Origin: Kitasatospora kifunensis
GTDB taxonomy: Bacteria; Actinomycetota; Actinomycetes; Streptomycetales; Streptomycetaceae
Length of the DNA: 64,000 bases
NCBI RefSeq assembly: GCF_014203855.1
Contig: NZ_JACHJV010000002.1
Coordinates: 682,001 to 746,000, forward strand
Direction: 5' to 3'
In this document: piece by piece, positions 17,521-25,601 of the stretch
Layout of the letters: the number at the start of each line of letters is the position of its first letter
Numbering within the stretch: the stretch's first letter is position 1
Program-made: the position numbers and the translations under genes
The notes under the pieces: generated by a model
What the model saw: the letters and a program-made list of their open reading frames with translations, nothing else
Told to the model about the DNA's origin: nothing
Database searches by the model: none

Positions 17521-18585
17521 ATGCCAGTACAACGCATCGGACTGGTCGTCCATCAGGGCCGCGCCACCGCCCTGGACGTCAGAGGCGCCGTGCAGACCTG
17601 GTGCGCGGCACACGGCATCCCCTGCACCGAGATCGACGTCTGGTCCGAGGACCACGAGCGCCGCTCCGGCCGCGAGGAAGCCCACGCTGCCGGGGATCCC
17701 GACCTGGTCGTCACCCTGGGCGGGGACGGGACGTTCCTGCGTGGGGCCCGGATCGCCGTCAAGACCGGGGCCAGCGTGCTCGGCGTCGACCTGGGGAAGG
17801 TCGGCTTCCTCACCGAGGTGCCGGCCCGTGACCTCACCGCCGCCCTGGACGCGGTCCACGCCGGGCACGCCCTGGTGGAAGAACGCATGACGTTGACGAT
17901 GCGCGCCTCCCGGCCGCCGCAGGTGCCCCCGGACCTGGAGGCCCTCGGCTGCTTCGGGCGCGGCCCCGTCCTGCCGCCGCCGCCGGTGCGGCCGCAGAGC
18001 ACGGCGGGCGAGGGCTGGGGCGTGGCCCTGGACGTCAACGCCCTCAACGACATCGTCGTGGAGAAGTTCGCCCGTGATCGTCAGGTCAGCGCCGGCGTCT
18101 ACATCTCGGGCAGTCTGCTGGCCGCCTACTCGGCCGACGCTCTCGTGGTCGCCACGCCCACCGGCTCGACCGCCTACTGCTTCGCGGCCGGTGGCCCCGT
18201 GCTCTCCCCACACATGGACGCCGTCGTGTTCACACCGATCGCGCCCCACATGACCTTCAACCGCACCGTCGTGGCAGCCCCCGACGAACCGGTCGCGCTG
18301 CGTATCCTGCCGCACTCCGGGCGCGCGGCGGTCACCATCGACGGGGAGCTGCGCGGCGTGCTGGAACCAGGGGACTGGATCGGCGTCTACCGTGCTCCGC
18401 AACGGGTGCGGCTCATCCGCCTCCATGCCACCGACTTCTACGGCCGGCTGCGGGATCGGTTCCGTCTCACCGACGCGCCCGCGACGGCCACCGACGGGGA
18501 GTTCGCGCCGTTCTTCCGCCCCGAGACACCCGTGCCGCCGGACCTGGCCGGCCTGCGTCTGTCGCCACCCGCCGCGGCCCGCTGA
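17521..18585 (+). CDS. nadK: NAD kinase
   Basis: Phosphorylates NAD to NADP with ATP or polyphosphate. The nucleotide-binding motif GGDGTFLRGAR begins at residue 67, with G67 G68 D69 G70 T71. LGVDLGKVGFLTEV, NDIVVEKFARDRQ, and VATPTGSTAYCFAAGGPVLSP with the C-terminal beta layer (TIDGELRG) complete the fold. At 354 residues it is about 50 longer than common bacterial NadK. The extra length is a Pro-rich insert near residues 145-165 (GCFGRGPVLPPPPVRPQST) and a disordered tail. AAGGAC lies seven bases before the ATG. Most streptomycetes carry more than one NadK, so this may be the accessory copy. Confidence 0.9.
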   Translation: MPVQRIGLVVHQGRATALDVRGAVQTWCAAHGIPCTEIDVWSEDHERRSGREEAHAAGDPDLVVTLGGDGTFLRGARIAVKTGASVLGVDLGKVGFLTEVPARDLTAALDAVHAGHALVEERMTLTMRASRPPQVPPDLEALGCFGRGPVLPPPPVRPQSTAGEGWGVALDVNALNDIVVEKFARDRQVSAGVYISGSLLAAYSADALVVATPTGSTAYCFAAGGPVLSPHMDAVVFTPIAPHMTFNRTVVAAPDEPVALRILPHSGRAAVTIDGELRGVLEPGDWIGVYRAPQRVRLIRLHATDFYGRLRDRFRLTDAPATATDGEFAPFFRPETPVPPDLAGLRLSPPAAAR

Positions 18586-18626
18586 CCGCCTCAGGCCCGC
18601 TGACCGCCTCAGGCCCGCTGGTCGCT

Positions 18627-20090
18627 TCAGGCCTGCTCCGGCGGGGCGTCGGCCGCTGCGGGGTGGATCGGCAGGCGGACCTGGAAGCGGGTGTCGCCCG
18701 GCGCGGACTCCAGGCGCAGGTCGCCGCCGTGCCGGCTGACGATGATGCGCCAGGAGACGTCCAGGCCCAGGCCGGTGCCCTCGCCGACGGGTTTGGTGGT
18801 GAAGAACGGGTCGAAGACGCGGCCCAGCACATCGGCGGGCACGCCGGGGCCGGTGTCGCGGAACTCGACCAGCACCCGCTCCCCGTCCCGCGCGGTCCGC
18901 ACGGTGAGGGTGCCCTCGCCGGCTCCGGCGCTGCGCATGGCCCAGACGGCGTTGTCGATCAGGTTCGTCCAGACCTGGTTCAGCTCGGCGGGGTAGCCGG
19001 GGACAGGGGGCAGCGTGCGGTCGTACTCGCGCACGACCGTGATATCCGGGCCGATCTTCGCTGCGAGCAGCAACAGCGTGCTGTCCAGCAGCTCGTGGAC
19101 ATCCGCCCGCTGGTACGGGGCCCGGTCCAGCTGGGTGTACTGCTTCGCCGCCCCGACCAGCGCCAGGACGCGGTGGGTCGCGTCCTCGATCTCGTTCAGC
19201 AGCAGTTCGGCCTCGACCGTGCAGGTCAGCCAGTTCAGTGCGCTGCCGAGCACCTCGGCGGGCAGCGCACCCGCGATCTGCTCCAGCCAGTCGGTACCCA
19301 GACCCGCCTGGACGAGGACCGGTGCGAGCTCCCAGCCGTCGGCGATGTCGTGCTCCTCCAGCCAGTCACCGACCTCGTCCTCCCGGTCGGTGGCCTGGAG
19401 CGGGCTGAGCGGCGAGGCCTGCCCCAGCCGGCCGACGGTCAGGTCCTGAAGCTCGCTCAGGTGCTCCAGGCCCTCGCCCCGGCGTGGCTCGGCCGCGAGT
19501 GCGGCGAACTCCCGACGTGCCCTGGCGACGCGCTCCCGCAGCGCGGAGGTGGCGCGCACGGCGGCGGCCGCGGGGTTGTTCAGCTCGTGGGTGAGCCCGG
19601 CCGTCACCGTCCCGAGGGCCAGCAGCCGCTCCCGCTGCCCGACCGCGTCCTGGGTGTTCTTGAATCCGAAGAACAGGCCCTCCAACAGGTGGACGGCCAT
19701 CGGGAACCAGTCACGCATGATCTGCGCGAAGGCTTCCGCGGGCAGGACGAAGAACCGGGACGGCTCGGTGACCCGCAGCGAGTTGTTGTACACCTGTGGC
19801 ACCTGGTCGCCCAGGTACGCCTGGAAGGCCCCGGCGTACACCCCGGGCGCGCAGGTGCGGCTGATATCCACTTCCTGGCCGCCGACGCGGCGCGAGAGCA
19901 CCACGGTGCCGTGGAACAGCACGTAGAGGCTCACGGCCGGATCGCCTTCCCGGTACACGGGTCCCGGGTCGAAGTACTCCACATGGCCGTCCCGGCACAG
20001 CTGGCCGAGTTGCTCGGACGTCAGCTTCTCGAACAGGAAGAGCGTCCGCAGCTCCTGCTCGTCGCAGCCCGTCGGGCGGGCGGTGGTCAT
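18627..20090 (-). CDS. Histidine kinase with N-terminal cyclic-nucleotide-binding domain
   Basis: A 487-residue soluble sensor kinase. Residues 1-140 form a CRP/cNMP-type jelly roll (FDPGPVYREGDPAVSLYVLFHG). The dimerisation helix carries the phospho-acceptor in LTHELNNPAAAAVRA. The ATPase domain has the N box NLIDNAVWAMR, G1 DTGPGVP, F box FDPFFTTKP and G2 GEGTGLGLD. Its ATG overlaps the TGA of the upstream receiver-reductase gene by four bases, so the two are translationally coupled. The neighbour's receiver domain is the obvious phosphorylation partner. Together they look like a two-component unit whose output is an oxidoreductase rather than a transcription factor. Confidence 0.9.
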   Translation of the reverse strand: MTTARPTGCDEQELRTLFLFEKLTSEQLGQLCRDGHVEYFDPGPVYREGDPAVSLYVLFHGTVVLSRRVGGQEVDISRTCAPGVYAGAFQAYLGDQVPQVYNNSLRVTEPSRFFVLPAEAFAQIMRDWFPMAVHLLEGLFFGFKNTQDAVGQRERLLALGTVTAGLTHELNNPAAAAVRATSALRERVARARREFAALAAEPRRGEGLEHLSELQDLTVGRLGQASPLSPLQATDREDEVGDWLEEHDIADGWELAPVLVQAGLGTDWLEQIAGALPAEVLGSALNWLTCTVEAELLLNEIEDATHRVLALVGAAKQYTQLDRAPYQRADVHELLDSTLLLLAAKIGPDITVVREYDRTLPPVPGYPAELNQVWTNLIDNAVWAMRSAGAGEGTLTVRTARDGERVLVEFRDTGPGVPADVLGRVFDPFFTTKPVGEGTGLGLDVSWRIIVSRHGGDLRLESAPGDTRFQVRLPIHPAAADAPPEQA

Positions 20091-21763
20091 GACTGCTCCA
20101 GGTACCGGTGCGCGAGCATGACGGCCATGGCGCCTTCGCCGACCGCGGAGGCGACCCGTTTGGCTGACTCCGCGCGCACGTCTCCGGCCGCGAACACCCC
20201 TGGCACGCTGGTCTCCAGATGGTAGGGAGACCGGTCGAGCACCCAGCCGGCCGGAGGGCGTCCGTCGGCGCTCAGATCGGGGCCGGTCAGCACGAAGCCG
20301 CGGGGATCCCTGAGCAGCGTGCCGTCCAGCCAGTCGGTCAGCGGCTCCGCGCCGATGAAGACGTACATCCACTGTGCGTCGACGGCCTCGGAGTGCCCGG
20401 TCACCCGGTTGCGCAGGGTCAGCCCTTCCAGGTGCTCCCTGCCGTGGGCCGCCTCGACGACCGTGTCCGTGCGCACGCAGATGGTGGGGGAGTCCTCGAC
20501 CCGCTGGAGCAGGTAGAAGGACATCGAGGCGGCCAGTTCCGATGCCCGCACCAGCAGGGTGACCTTCCGGGCACGGCGGGCGAGGAACATCGCGGCCTGG
20601 CCGGCGGAGTTCGCCCCGCCCACGATGAACACCTCCTGCCCCTGGCAGGCGGCCGCCGCGGTCAGCGCCGAGCCGTAGTAGACCCCGCGCCCGGTCAGCT
20701 CGGCGACTCCCGGCACGTCCAGCTGCCGGTACGACACGCCCATCGCCAGGATCACGGCCTGGGCCGAGATGGAGGAGCCGTCGGCGAAGCGCAGCGTGCG
20801 GGCGGCCCCGTTCACCTCCAGCCCGGTGACCTTGCACGCCGTGAGCAGCTCCGCGCCGAACTTCGTGGCCTGGCGGCGCGCCCGGTCGGTGAGCTGCGCG
20901 CCGGAGACCCCGTCGGGGAAGCCCAGGTAGTTCTCGATGCGCGAGCTCTGGCCCGCCTGGCCCCCGGTCGCCTCCCGCTCCACCAGGACGGTGCGCAGGC
21001 CCTCCGAGGCTCCGTAGACGGCCGCACCGAGCCCGGCGGGGCCGCCGCCGACGATGACCAGGTCGTAGAAGTCCGCCGCCGGGGTGGTCGACAGCCCGAC
21101 GTGGGCGGCCAGGTCGCGTTCCTCGGGCTCCGCGAGCACCGTGCCGTCCGGTGGCACCACGAGCGGCAGGTGCCGCGGGTCCAGCCCCGCGGCGGCCAGC
21201 AGGCGCATGCCCTCCGGCTCCTCGCTGGAGTACCACCGGTACGGCACCTGGTTGCGGGCCAGGAACTCCCGGATCTGCGAGGACCGGGCCGACCAGCGGT
21301 GCCCGACGACCTTCGTGGTGTCCACCGCCAGGCCGTCGGTGGCCCGCCACGACTCCAGCAGGTCGTCCACCACCGGGTACAGCTTCTCCTCGGGTGGCTC
21401 CCACGGCTTGAGCAGGTAGTGGTCGAGGTCGACGACGTTGATCGCGTCGATCGCGGCGTCGGTGTCGGCGTAGGCGGTCAGCAGCACCCGTCTGGCTCCC
21501 GGGTAGAGGTCGAGCGCCTCTTCGAGGAACTCGATGCCGTTCATCTGAGGCATCCGGTAGTCCGCCAGGATCACCGCCACCGGCGCGCCCCGCAGCTTCA
21601 GCTCGCGCAGCGTCTCCAGCGCCGACGCGCCGGACTCCGCGCGGACCACCCGGTGGTCGCTCCCGTAGCGACGGCGCAGGTCCCGGGCAACCGCACGGGA
21701 CACCGCGGGATCGTCGTCCACGGTCATCATCACGGTCCGCGCCGCATCAGTGGCCTCTGGCAT
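20087..21763 (-). CDS. Receiver domain fused to thioredoxin-reductase-like flavoprotein
   Basis: A 558-residue fusion. Residues 1-130 are a response-regulator receiver with acidic pair DDD (16-18), phospho-acceptor D68 in VILADYRMPQMNG, and the conserved Lys in YLLKPW. A linker leads to a thioredoxin-reductase-type FAD/NAD(P)H module: DLVIVGGGPAGLGAAVYGASEG, GGQAGQSSRIENYLGFPDG, VFIVGGANSAGQAA, and VPGVFAAGDVR. The redox CxxC that normally precedes the second Rossmann motif is missing; TAAAACQGQ stands there. The enzyme therefore cannot pass electrons to thioredoxin in the usual way. ATG 21763 is chosen because the receiver begins there. Its phosphorylation by the coupled kinase is inferred. 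Confidence 0.88.
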   Translation of the reverse strand: MPEATDAARTVMMTVDDDPAVSRAVARDLRRRYGSDHRVVRAESGASALETLRELKLRGAPVAVILADYRMPQMNGIEFLEEALDLYPGARRVLLTAYADTDAAIDAINVVDLDHYLLKPWEPPEEKLYPVVDDLLESWRATDGLAVDTTKVVGHRWSARSSQIREFLARNQVPYRWYSSEEPEGMRLLAAAGLDPRHLPLVVPPDGTVLAEPEERDLAAHVGLSTTPAADFYDLVIVGGGPAGLGAAVYGASEGLRTVLVEREATGGQAGQSSRIENYLGFPDGVSGAQLTDRARRQATKFGAELLTACKVTGLEVNGAARTLRFADGSSISAQAVILAMGVSYRQLDVPGVAELTGRGVYYGSALTAAAACQGQEVFIVGGANSAGQAAMFLARRARKVTLLVRASELAASMSFYLLQRVEDSPTICVRTDTVVEAAHGREHLEGLTLRNRVTGHSEAVDAQWMYVFIGAEPLTDWLDGTLLRDPRGFVLTGPDLSADGRPPAGWVLDRSPYHLETSVPGVFAAGDVRAESAKRVASAVGEGAMAVMLAHRYLEQS

Positions 21764-21986
21764 GGCCCACCATCCAGGACTGTCGCCGGCTCCAGGGGAA
21801 AAGCCCTTCCAGTGTGCTCGCCGACCCGTGGTCCGGCCCACCGCCGGACCAGGTCCTGCCACTCCCAGGATCACCGGGGTACTGTCGCGCCGACCCCCGA
21901 TCCCCCAGAGTAGGAATCACGCAGGAATATCCACGAACATCCGATTCGTCGGCCCCGGCCGCAGCGAAGCCAACGAAAGGCACCGC

Positions 21987-22853
21987 ATGACCACCACCGC
22001 TCCCGGCGGCACCCTCACCCTGGCCGCCGACCTCACCCTCAGCCGGATGGGCTACGGCGCCATGCAGTTGGCCGGCCCCGGCGTCTTCGGTCCCCCCAAG
22101 GACCGCGGCCAGGCTCTGGCGGTCCTGCGCGAAGCCGTCGAGCTGGGCATCACCCACATCGACACCAGCGACTTCTACGGACCGTTCGTCGTGAACGAGC
22201 TCATCAAGGAAGCCCTGCACCCCTACCCGGCCGGACTGCACATCGTCACCAAGGTCGGTGCCCGCCGCAACGAGACCGGCGACTGGATCCCCTCGCAGGA
22301 GCCCGCCGACCTCAAGGCCCAGGTCCACGAGAACCTCCAGCGCCTGGGCCTGGAGACCCTGGACGTCGTCAACCTGCGCCTGGACTCGATGGAAGGCATC
22401 TCCGATGCGCCCATCGCCGAGCAGTTCGGCGCCCTGGCCGACCTGCGCCAGCAGGGCCTGATCCGCCACCTGGGCCTCAGCGGCGTCTCCGACGCCCAGC
22501 TCACCGAAGCACAGGCCATCGCCCCGGTCGTCACCGTGCAGAACCTCTACAACCTGGCCAACCGGCAGGACGACACACTCGTGGACCGCTGCGCGGACCA
22601 GAACATCGCCTTCGCCGCGTTCTTCCCCCTGGGCGGCTTCAGCCCGCTCCAGTCCCGGACACTCAACGATGTCGCCGCCCGCCTCGACGCCTCCCCGCAA
22701 CAGGTCGCACTGGCCTGGCTGCTGCAGCGCTCGACCACCACCGTCCTGATCCCCGGCACCTCCTCCGTCGCCCACCTGCGCGAGAACATCGCCGCGGCCG
22801 ACCTGGTGCTGCCCGCCGACGCGGTCGCCGAACTCGACACCATCGGCCGGTAG
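21987..22853 (+). CDS. Aldo/keto reductase (YdbC-like)
   Basis: A 288-residue TIM-barrel NADPH-dependent oxidoreductase. Visible features: GYGAMQLAGPGVFG at strand 1, THIDTSDFYGPFVVNELIKEAL with catalytic Asp and Tyr, and HIVTKVGARR with the catalytic Lys. DVVNLRLDSMEG replaces the usual active-site His segment, as in the YdbC branch. LIPGTSSVAHLRENIAA binds the NADPH phosphate. The ATG at 21987 opens the true N-terminus; GAAAGG lies ten bases before it. It is divergent from the receiver-reductase gene across 223 bases that hold both promoters. The substrate is unknown; pyridoxal and small aldehydes are reduced by relatives. Confidence 0.88.
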   Translation: MTTTAPGGTLTLAADLTLSRMGYGAMQLAGPGVFGPPKDRGQALAVLREAVELGITHIDTSDFYGPFVVNELIKEALHPYPAGLHIVTKVGARRNETGDWIPSQEPADLKAQVHENLQRLGLETLDVVNLRLDSMEGISDAPIAEQFGALADLRQQGLIRHLGLSGVSDAQLTEAQAIAPVVTVQNLYNLANRQDDTLVDRCADQNIAFAAFFPLGGFSPLQSRTLNDVAARLDASPQQVALAWLLQRSTTTVLIPGTSSVAHLRENIAAADLVLPADAVAELDTIGR

Positions 22854-22871
22854 CCACCTGGCATGCGAAGC

Positions 22872-22887
22872 GGTTCGGCTGCGAACC
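22872..22887 (+). terminator. Short hairpin after the aldo/keto reductase gene
   Basis: GGTTCG (22872-22877) pairs with CGAACC (22882-22887) around GCTG, 18 bases after the stop codon. Confidence 0.4.
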
Positions 22888-22977
22888 CCACCGGACCAGC
22901 TGAACCGGCCCCGGCCTGACCCACCGTCTAGCGTGGCCGTCAGTGGGGGAAACCACTGACTCCTGTGGAGGTGAGCC

Positions 22978-24063
22978 GTGCGTGCCGAGCTGACACGGCG
23001 TCAATCCGATCCGGCGCCCGAGGGCGGCCCGGTCAAGCGCAGGTTCCCACGCCCGGGCGCACTGTTCTCGCTGGCCGCGGCGGCCGTCCTGCTGTTCGCC
23101 GGTGCCGGGAGCGCCGCGGCCAAGCCGACGGGCGGCCCCGCCGCATCGGCCGCCCGGCAGGGCGCGAGCAGCAGCAGCGCCCCGGCGACGCTGTCCGACG
23201 GGAGAACCGTCGACTCGCCGGCCGCCGCGCGCACGGTGCAGGACTACTGGACGCCCGAGCGGATGAAGAACGCGATCCCGCTCGACGCCCCGGACCCCGG
23301 CACACTGCCCGCCGGCAGCGCCGACCCCGCTGCCGCGCCCACCGGCGAGCCGGGCAGGATCGAACCGGTCGCGCCGACCGTCCCGAGCCAGGCCGTCCCG
23401 AGGGCCCCGCTGATCACCGAGTCCGCCGCGGTCGGCAAGGTGTTCTTCACCGACCCGAGTGACGGCAAGGACCACGTCTGCAGCGGCAGCGCGCTCAACA
23501 GCCCGTCCAGGCAGATGGTGATCACGGCCGGCTCCTGCGTGCACGGCGGCAAGGGCAAGACCTGGATGACCAACTGGACCTACGCGCCCCGGTACCGCTC
23601 CGGGGACCGTCCGTTCGGCACGTACGCGGCCAAGCAGCTGCGCACCTTCACCGCTTGGATGGACAGCAGCGCCGTCAGCCGTGACGTGGGCCTGGTGACC
23701 ACCTGGCCGCTGAACGGCACCCGCCTGGTGGACGCCACCGGCGGCCAGGGCCTCGCCTGGGACTACCCGAAGAAGGTGGGCATCACCATCCTCGACTACC
23801 CGACCGACCGAAACGCCGGCGAGATCCAGCAGTGGTGCACCGACTCCACCGCGCAGGGCTACATCAGCGGGACCATCGGGGTCTACTGCATGTTCGGTGG
23901 CAGGGCCAGCGGCGGCCCCTGGCTGCAGCAGTTCGACGACTCCACCGGCATCGGCTACGTCAACGGCGTGATGTCCGCCATCGACTGCTCCGGCTGGAAC
24001 CAGAGCCCGTACTTCGACGACGGGGTGAAGTCGATGGTCGACACCCAGGGCAGCGTCACCTGA
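22978..24063 (+). CDS. Secreted trypsin-like protease homologue lacking the catalytic His
   Basis: The GTG follows GGAGGTGAG. The 361-residue protein has a signal peptide (FSLAAAAVLLFAGAGSAAA, 30-48), a long Ala/Pro-rich propeptide-like segment to about 140, and an S1/V8-type chymotrypsin fold. The Asp (D236 in RDVGLVTTW) and nucleophile Ser (S311 in RASGGPW) are in place. The usual TAGHC is TAGSC here: S186 replaces the catalytic His, while C187 and its likely partner C168 are kept. Unless another His substitutes, it should be inactive or very slow, perhaps acting as a binding protein. The codon is a clear TCC. Confidence 0.8.
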   Translation: MRAELTRRQSDPAPEGGPVKRRFPRPGALFSLAAAAVLLFAGAGSAAAKPTGGPAASAARQGASSSSAPATLSDGRTVDSPAAARTVQDYWTPERMKNAIPLDAPDPGTLPAGSADPAAAPTGEPGRIEPVAPTVPSQAVPRAPLITESAAVGKVFFTDPSDGKDHVCSGSALNSPSRQMVITAGSCVHGGKGKTWMTNWTYAPRYRSGDRPFGTYAAKQLRTFTAWMDSSAVSRDVGLVTTWPLNGTRLVDATGGQGLAWDYPKKVGITILDYPTDRNAGEIQQWCTDSTAQGYISGTIGVYCMFGGRASGGPWLQQFDDSTGIGYVNGVMSAIDCSGWNQSPYFDDGVKSMVDTQGSVT

Positions 24064-24095
24064 CGCACCCCAGCTCACCGGGGCATGGTGCGTCA
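24061..24095 (+). terminator. Terminator hairpin overlapping the protease stop codon
   Basis: TGACGCACC (24061-24069, including the TGA stop) pairs perfectly with GGTGCGTCA (24087-24095), with an inner CCC/GGG pairing in the loop. It separates the protease gene from the convergent arsI gene. Nothing else is recognised up to 24188. Confidence 0.6.
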
Positions 24096-24188
24096 GGTTC
24101 ATCGAGACCGGACAGACCTGAAGTGGAAGTTGCCGTCTTGGCAGGCCTGTCTGGACGGGCACGTTCTTGTCCGGCTGAACAAAGCCGG

Positions 24189-24659
24189 TCAGCCGCAAGC
24201 GCATCCGGCCGCCGTGGTGGCGGGTTCGGAGGTCTGTTCGCCGCTGGTGCAGCAGGTGTCGCCGCCGGCGACGGCGCTCTTGCCGAGGGTGCCGGCGTCG
24301 GCCTTGACGACGTAGACCTCCCAGGGCTCCTTGCCGGGGCCGTGGACCCAGACCTTGTCCTGGAGGGCGTAGCAGCAGGAGGTGTTGTTCTCCTCGAAGG
24401 TGACCAGGCCGGCCTCCTCGAGACGGATGGTGGCGGCGGTGACCTGCTCGGTGGACTCGACCTCGACGCCGAGGTGGTCCAGGCGGGTGTCCTCGCCGGC
24501 TTGGCCCTCGAGGAGGACGAGCTTGAGCGGGGGCTCGGCGATGGCGAAGTTCGCGTAGCCGGGCCGGAGCTTGGTGGGCTCGGTGCCGAAGAGCTTGGAG
24601 TAGAAGGCGATCGAGCCTTCGAGGTCGGCGACGCGCAGGGCGAGCTGAACACGGGACAT
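24189..24659 (-). CDS. arsI: ArsI-type C-As lyase (organoarsenical dioxygenase)
   Basis: A 156-residue vicinal-oxygen-chelate protein. ArsI enzymes use Fe(II) and O2 to break the carbon-arsenic bond of trivalent methyl- and aryl-arsenicals. Likely iron ligands are Q5 (SRVQLALRV), H62 (LDHLGVEV) and E114 (WEVYVV). The substrate-binding vicinal thiols are C95-C96 in NNTSCCYALQDKVWV, which sets ArsI apart from other glyoxalase-fold proteins, although CadI shares the motif. A C-terminal tail carries five more cysteines (DTCCTSG, GCACG), which may bind As(III). The gene diverges from arsR across an 88-base region holding an inverted repeat. Confidence 0.88.
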   Translation of the reverse strand: MSRVQLALRVADLEGSIAFYSKLFGTEPTKLRPGYANFAIAEPPLKLVLLEGQAGEDTRLDHLGVEVESTEQVTAATIRLEEAGLVTFEENNTSCCYALQDKVWVHGPGKEPWEVYVVKADAGTLGKSAVAGGDTCCTSGEQTSEPATTAAGCACG

Positions 24660-24687
24660 GGCTGGTCTCCCCGATCCGATCCTTGAT

Positions 24688-24701
24688 TCGACAGTTGTCG
24701 A
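24688..24701. promoter_or_regulatory. Candidate ArsR operator
   Basis: TCGACA-GT-TGTCGA is a perfect inverted repeat with 6-base arms in the arsI-arsR divergent region. A second TGTC-containing element (ATAACTGTCAACATAG, 24726-24741) sits just before the arsR ATG. Either could bind the ArsR dimer and shut both promoters. ArsR has no ribosome site, so its mRNA may be leaderless. Confidence 0.5.
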
Positions 24702-24747
24702 TATGGCCGACCTTGTCACTCGCATAGATAACTGTCAACATAGATGC

Positions 24748-25116
24748 ATGTCGAATCTGGAACTGCCGGTGCTCGGCCAGGACGACCAAGTGGCGTGCTG
24801 CACGCCGATGGTCCGCGAGCCGCTGGGTGAGGACGCCGCCATCGACCTGGCGAAGATGTTCAAGGCGCTCTCGGACCCGGTGCGACTGCGACTGCTGTCG
24901 CTGATCGCCTCTCACGAGGGTGGCGAGGCGTGCGTCTGCGATCTGACCGGCCCCTTCGACGTGTCCCAGCCGACCATCTCCCACCACCTGAAGGTGCTGC
25001 GCGAGGCCGGTCTGGTCGGCTCCGAGCGCCGCGGGACCTGGGTCTATTACTGGGTGTTGCCCGCCGCCCTGGCCCGGCTGTCGTCCCTGCTGCAGGCCCC
25101 GGCAGGTGCGAGATGA
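24748..25116 (+). CDS. arsR: ArsR-family metalloregulator
   Basis: A 122-residue winged-helix repressor. The ATG at 24748 is used; nearby upstream codons would enter the operator region. The HTH is DLTGPFDVSQPTISHHLKVLREAGLV, followed by the wing GSERRGTWVYYWV. The As(III) site C-x-C is visible in EACVCDL at the start of the recognition region, and an additional Cys pair lies in the N-terminal arm (VACCTP), as in actinobacterial ArsR. Arsenite binding should release DNA and derepress arsI and arsR-arsC-arsN. Its TGA overlaps the arsC ATG by four bases. Confidence 0.92.
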   Translation: MSNLELPVLGQDDQVACCTPMVREPLGEDAAIDLAKMFKALSDPVRLRLLSLIASHEGGEACVCDLTGPFDVSQPTISHHLKVLREAGLVGSERRGTWVYYWVLPAALARLSSLLQAPAGAR

Positions 25117-25601
25117 CCGAGCCCGCCCCGCTGAGCCGCAGGACGGCCGTGGAGTTCGCCTTTCCGACCAAGGATGTCCCCGTGAGTGCTCCCTCCGCCC
25201 CGTCCGTGCTGTTCGTCTGCGTGCACAACGCCGGCCGCTCCCAGATGGCCGCCGCCTTCCTGACCCGCCTCGGCGGGGACCAGGTCGAGGTCCGATCGGC
25301 CGGCTCCGCCCCTGCTGAGACCGTCAACCCCGCGGTGGTCGAGGCGATGAGCGAGGTCGGCATCGATATCTCCGCCGAGACTCCCAAGGTCCTGACCGTC
25401 GAGGCCGTGCGGGCCTCCGACGTGGTGATCACCATGGGCTGCGGCGACGCCTGCCCGTTCTTCCCCGGCAAGCAGTACGTGGACTGGAAGCTTGAGGACC
25501 CGGCCGGCCAGGGCGTCGAGGCCGTCCGCCCGATCCGCGACCGGATCGAGACCCGCGTCCGCGGCCTGCTCGCCGACCTCGGTGTCGAGGCCCGAGGATG
25601 A
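25113..25601 (+). CDS. arsC: Arsenate reductase / LMW-phosphatase-fold ArsC
   Basis: A low-molecular-weight tyrosine-phosphatase fold with the P-loop CVHNAGRSQMA (C36 to R42, CX5R) and the Asp-containing loop VDWKLEDPAGQ. A further Cys pair (GCGDACPFF) follows. Relatives reduce As(V) to As(III) using thioredoxin or mycothiol; which one cannot be told here. The ATG at 25113 overlaps the arsR stop by four bases; a GTG at 25182 (VSAPSAPSVLFVC) would give 139 residues, closer to the usual family length, and is a real alternative. It is coupled to the next gene by another ATGA. Confidence 0.85.
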   Translation: MTEPAPLSRRTAVEFAFPTKDVPVSAPSAPSVLFVCVHNAGRSQMAAAFLTRLGGDQVEVRSAGSAPAETVNPAVVEAMSEVGIDISAETPKVLTVEAVRASDVVITMGCGDACPFFPGKQYVDWKLEDPAGQGVEAVRPIRDRIETRVRGLLADLGVEARG

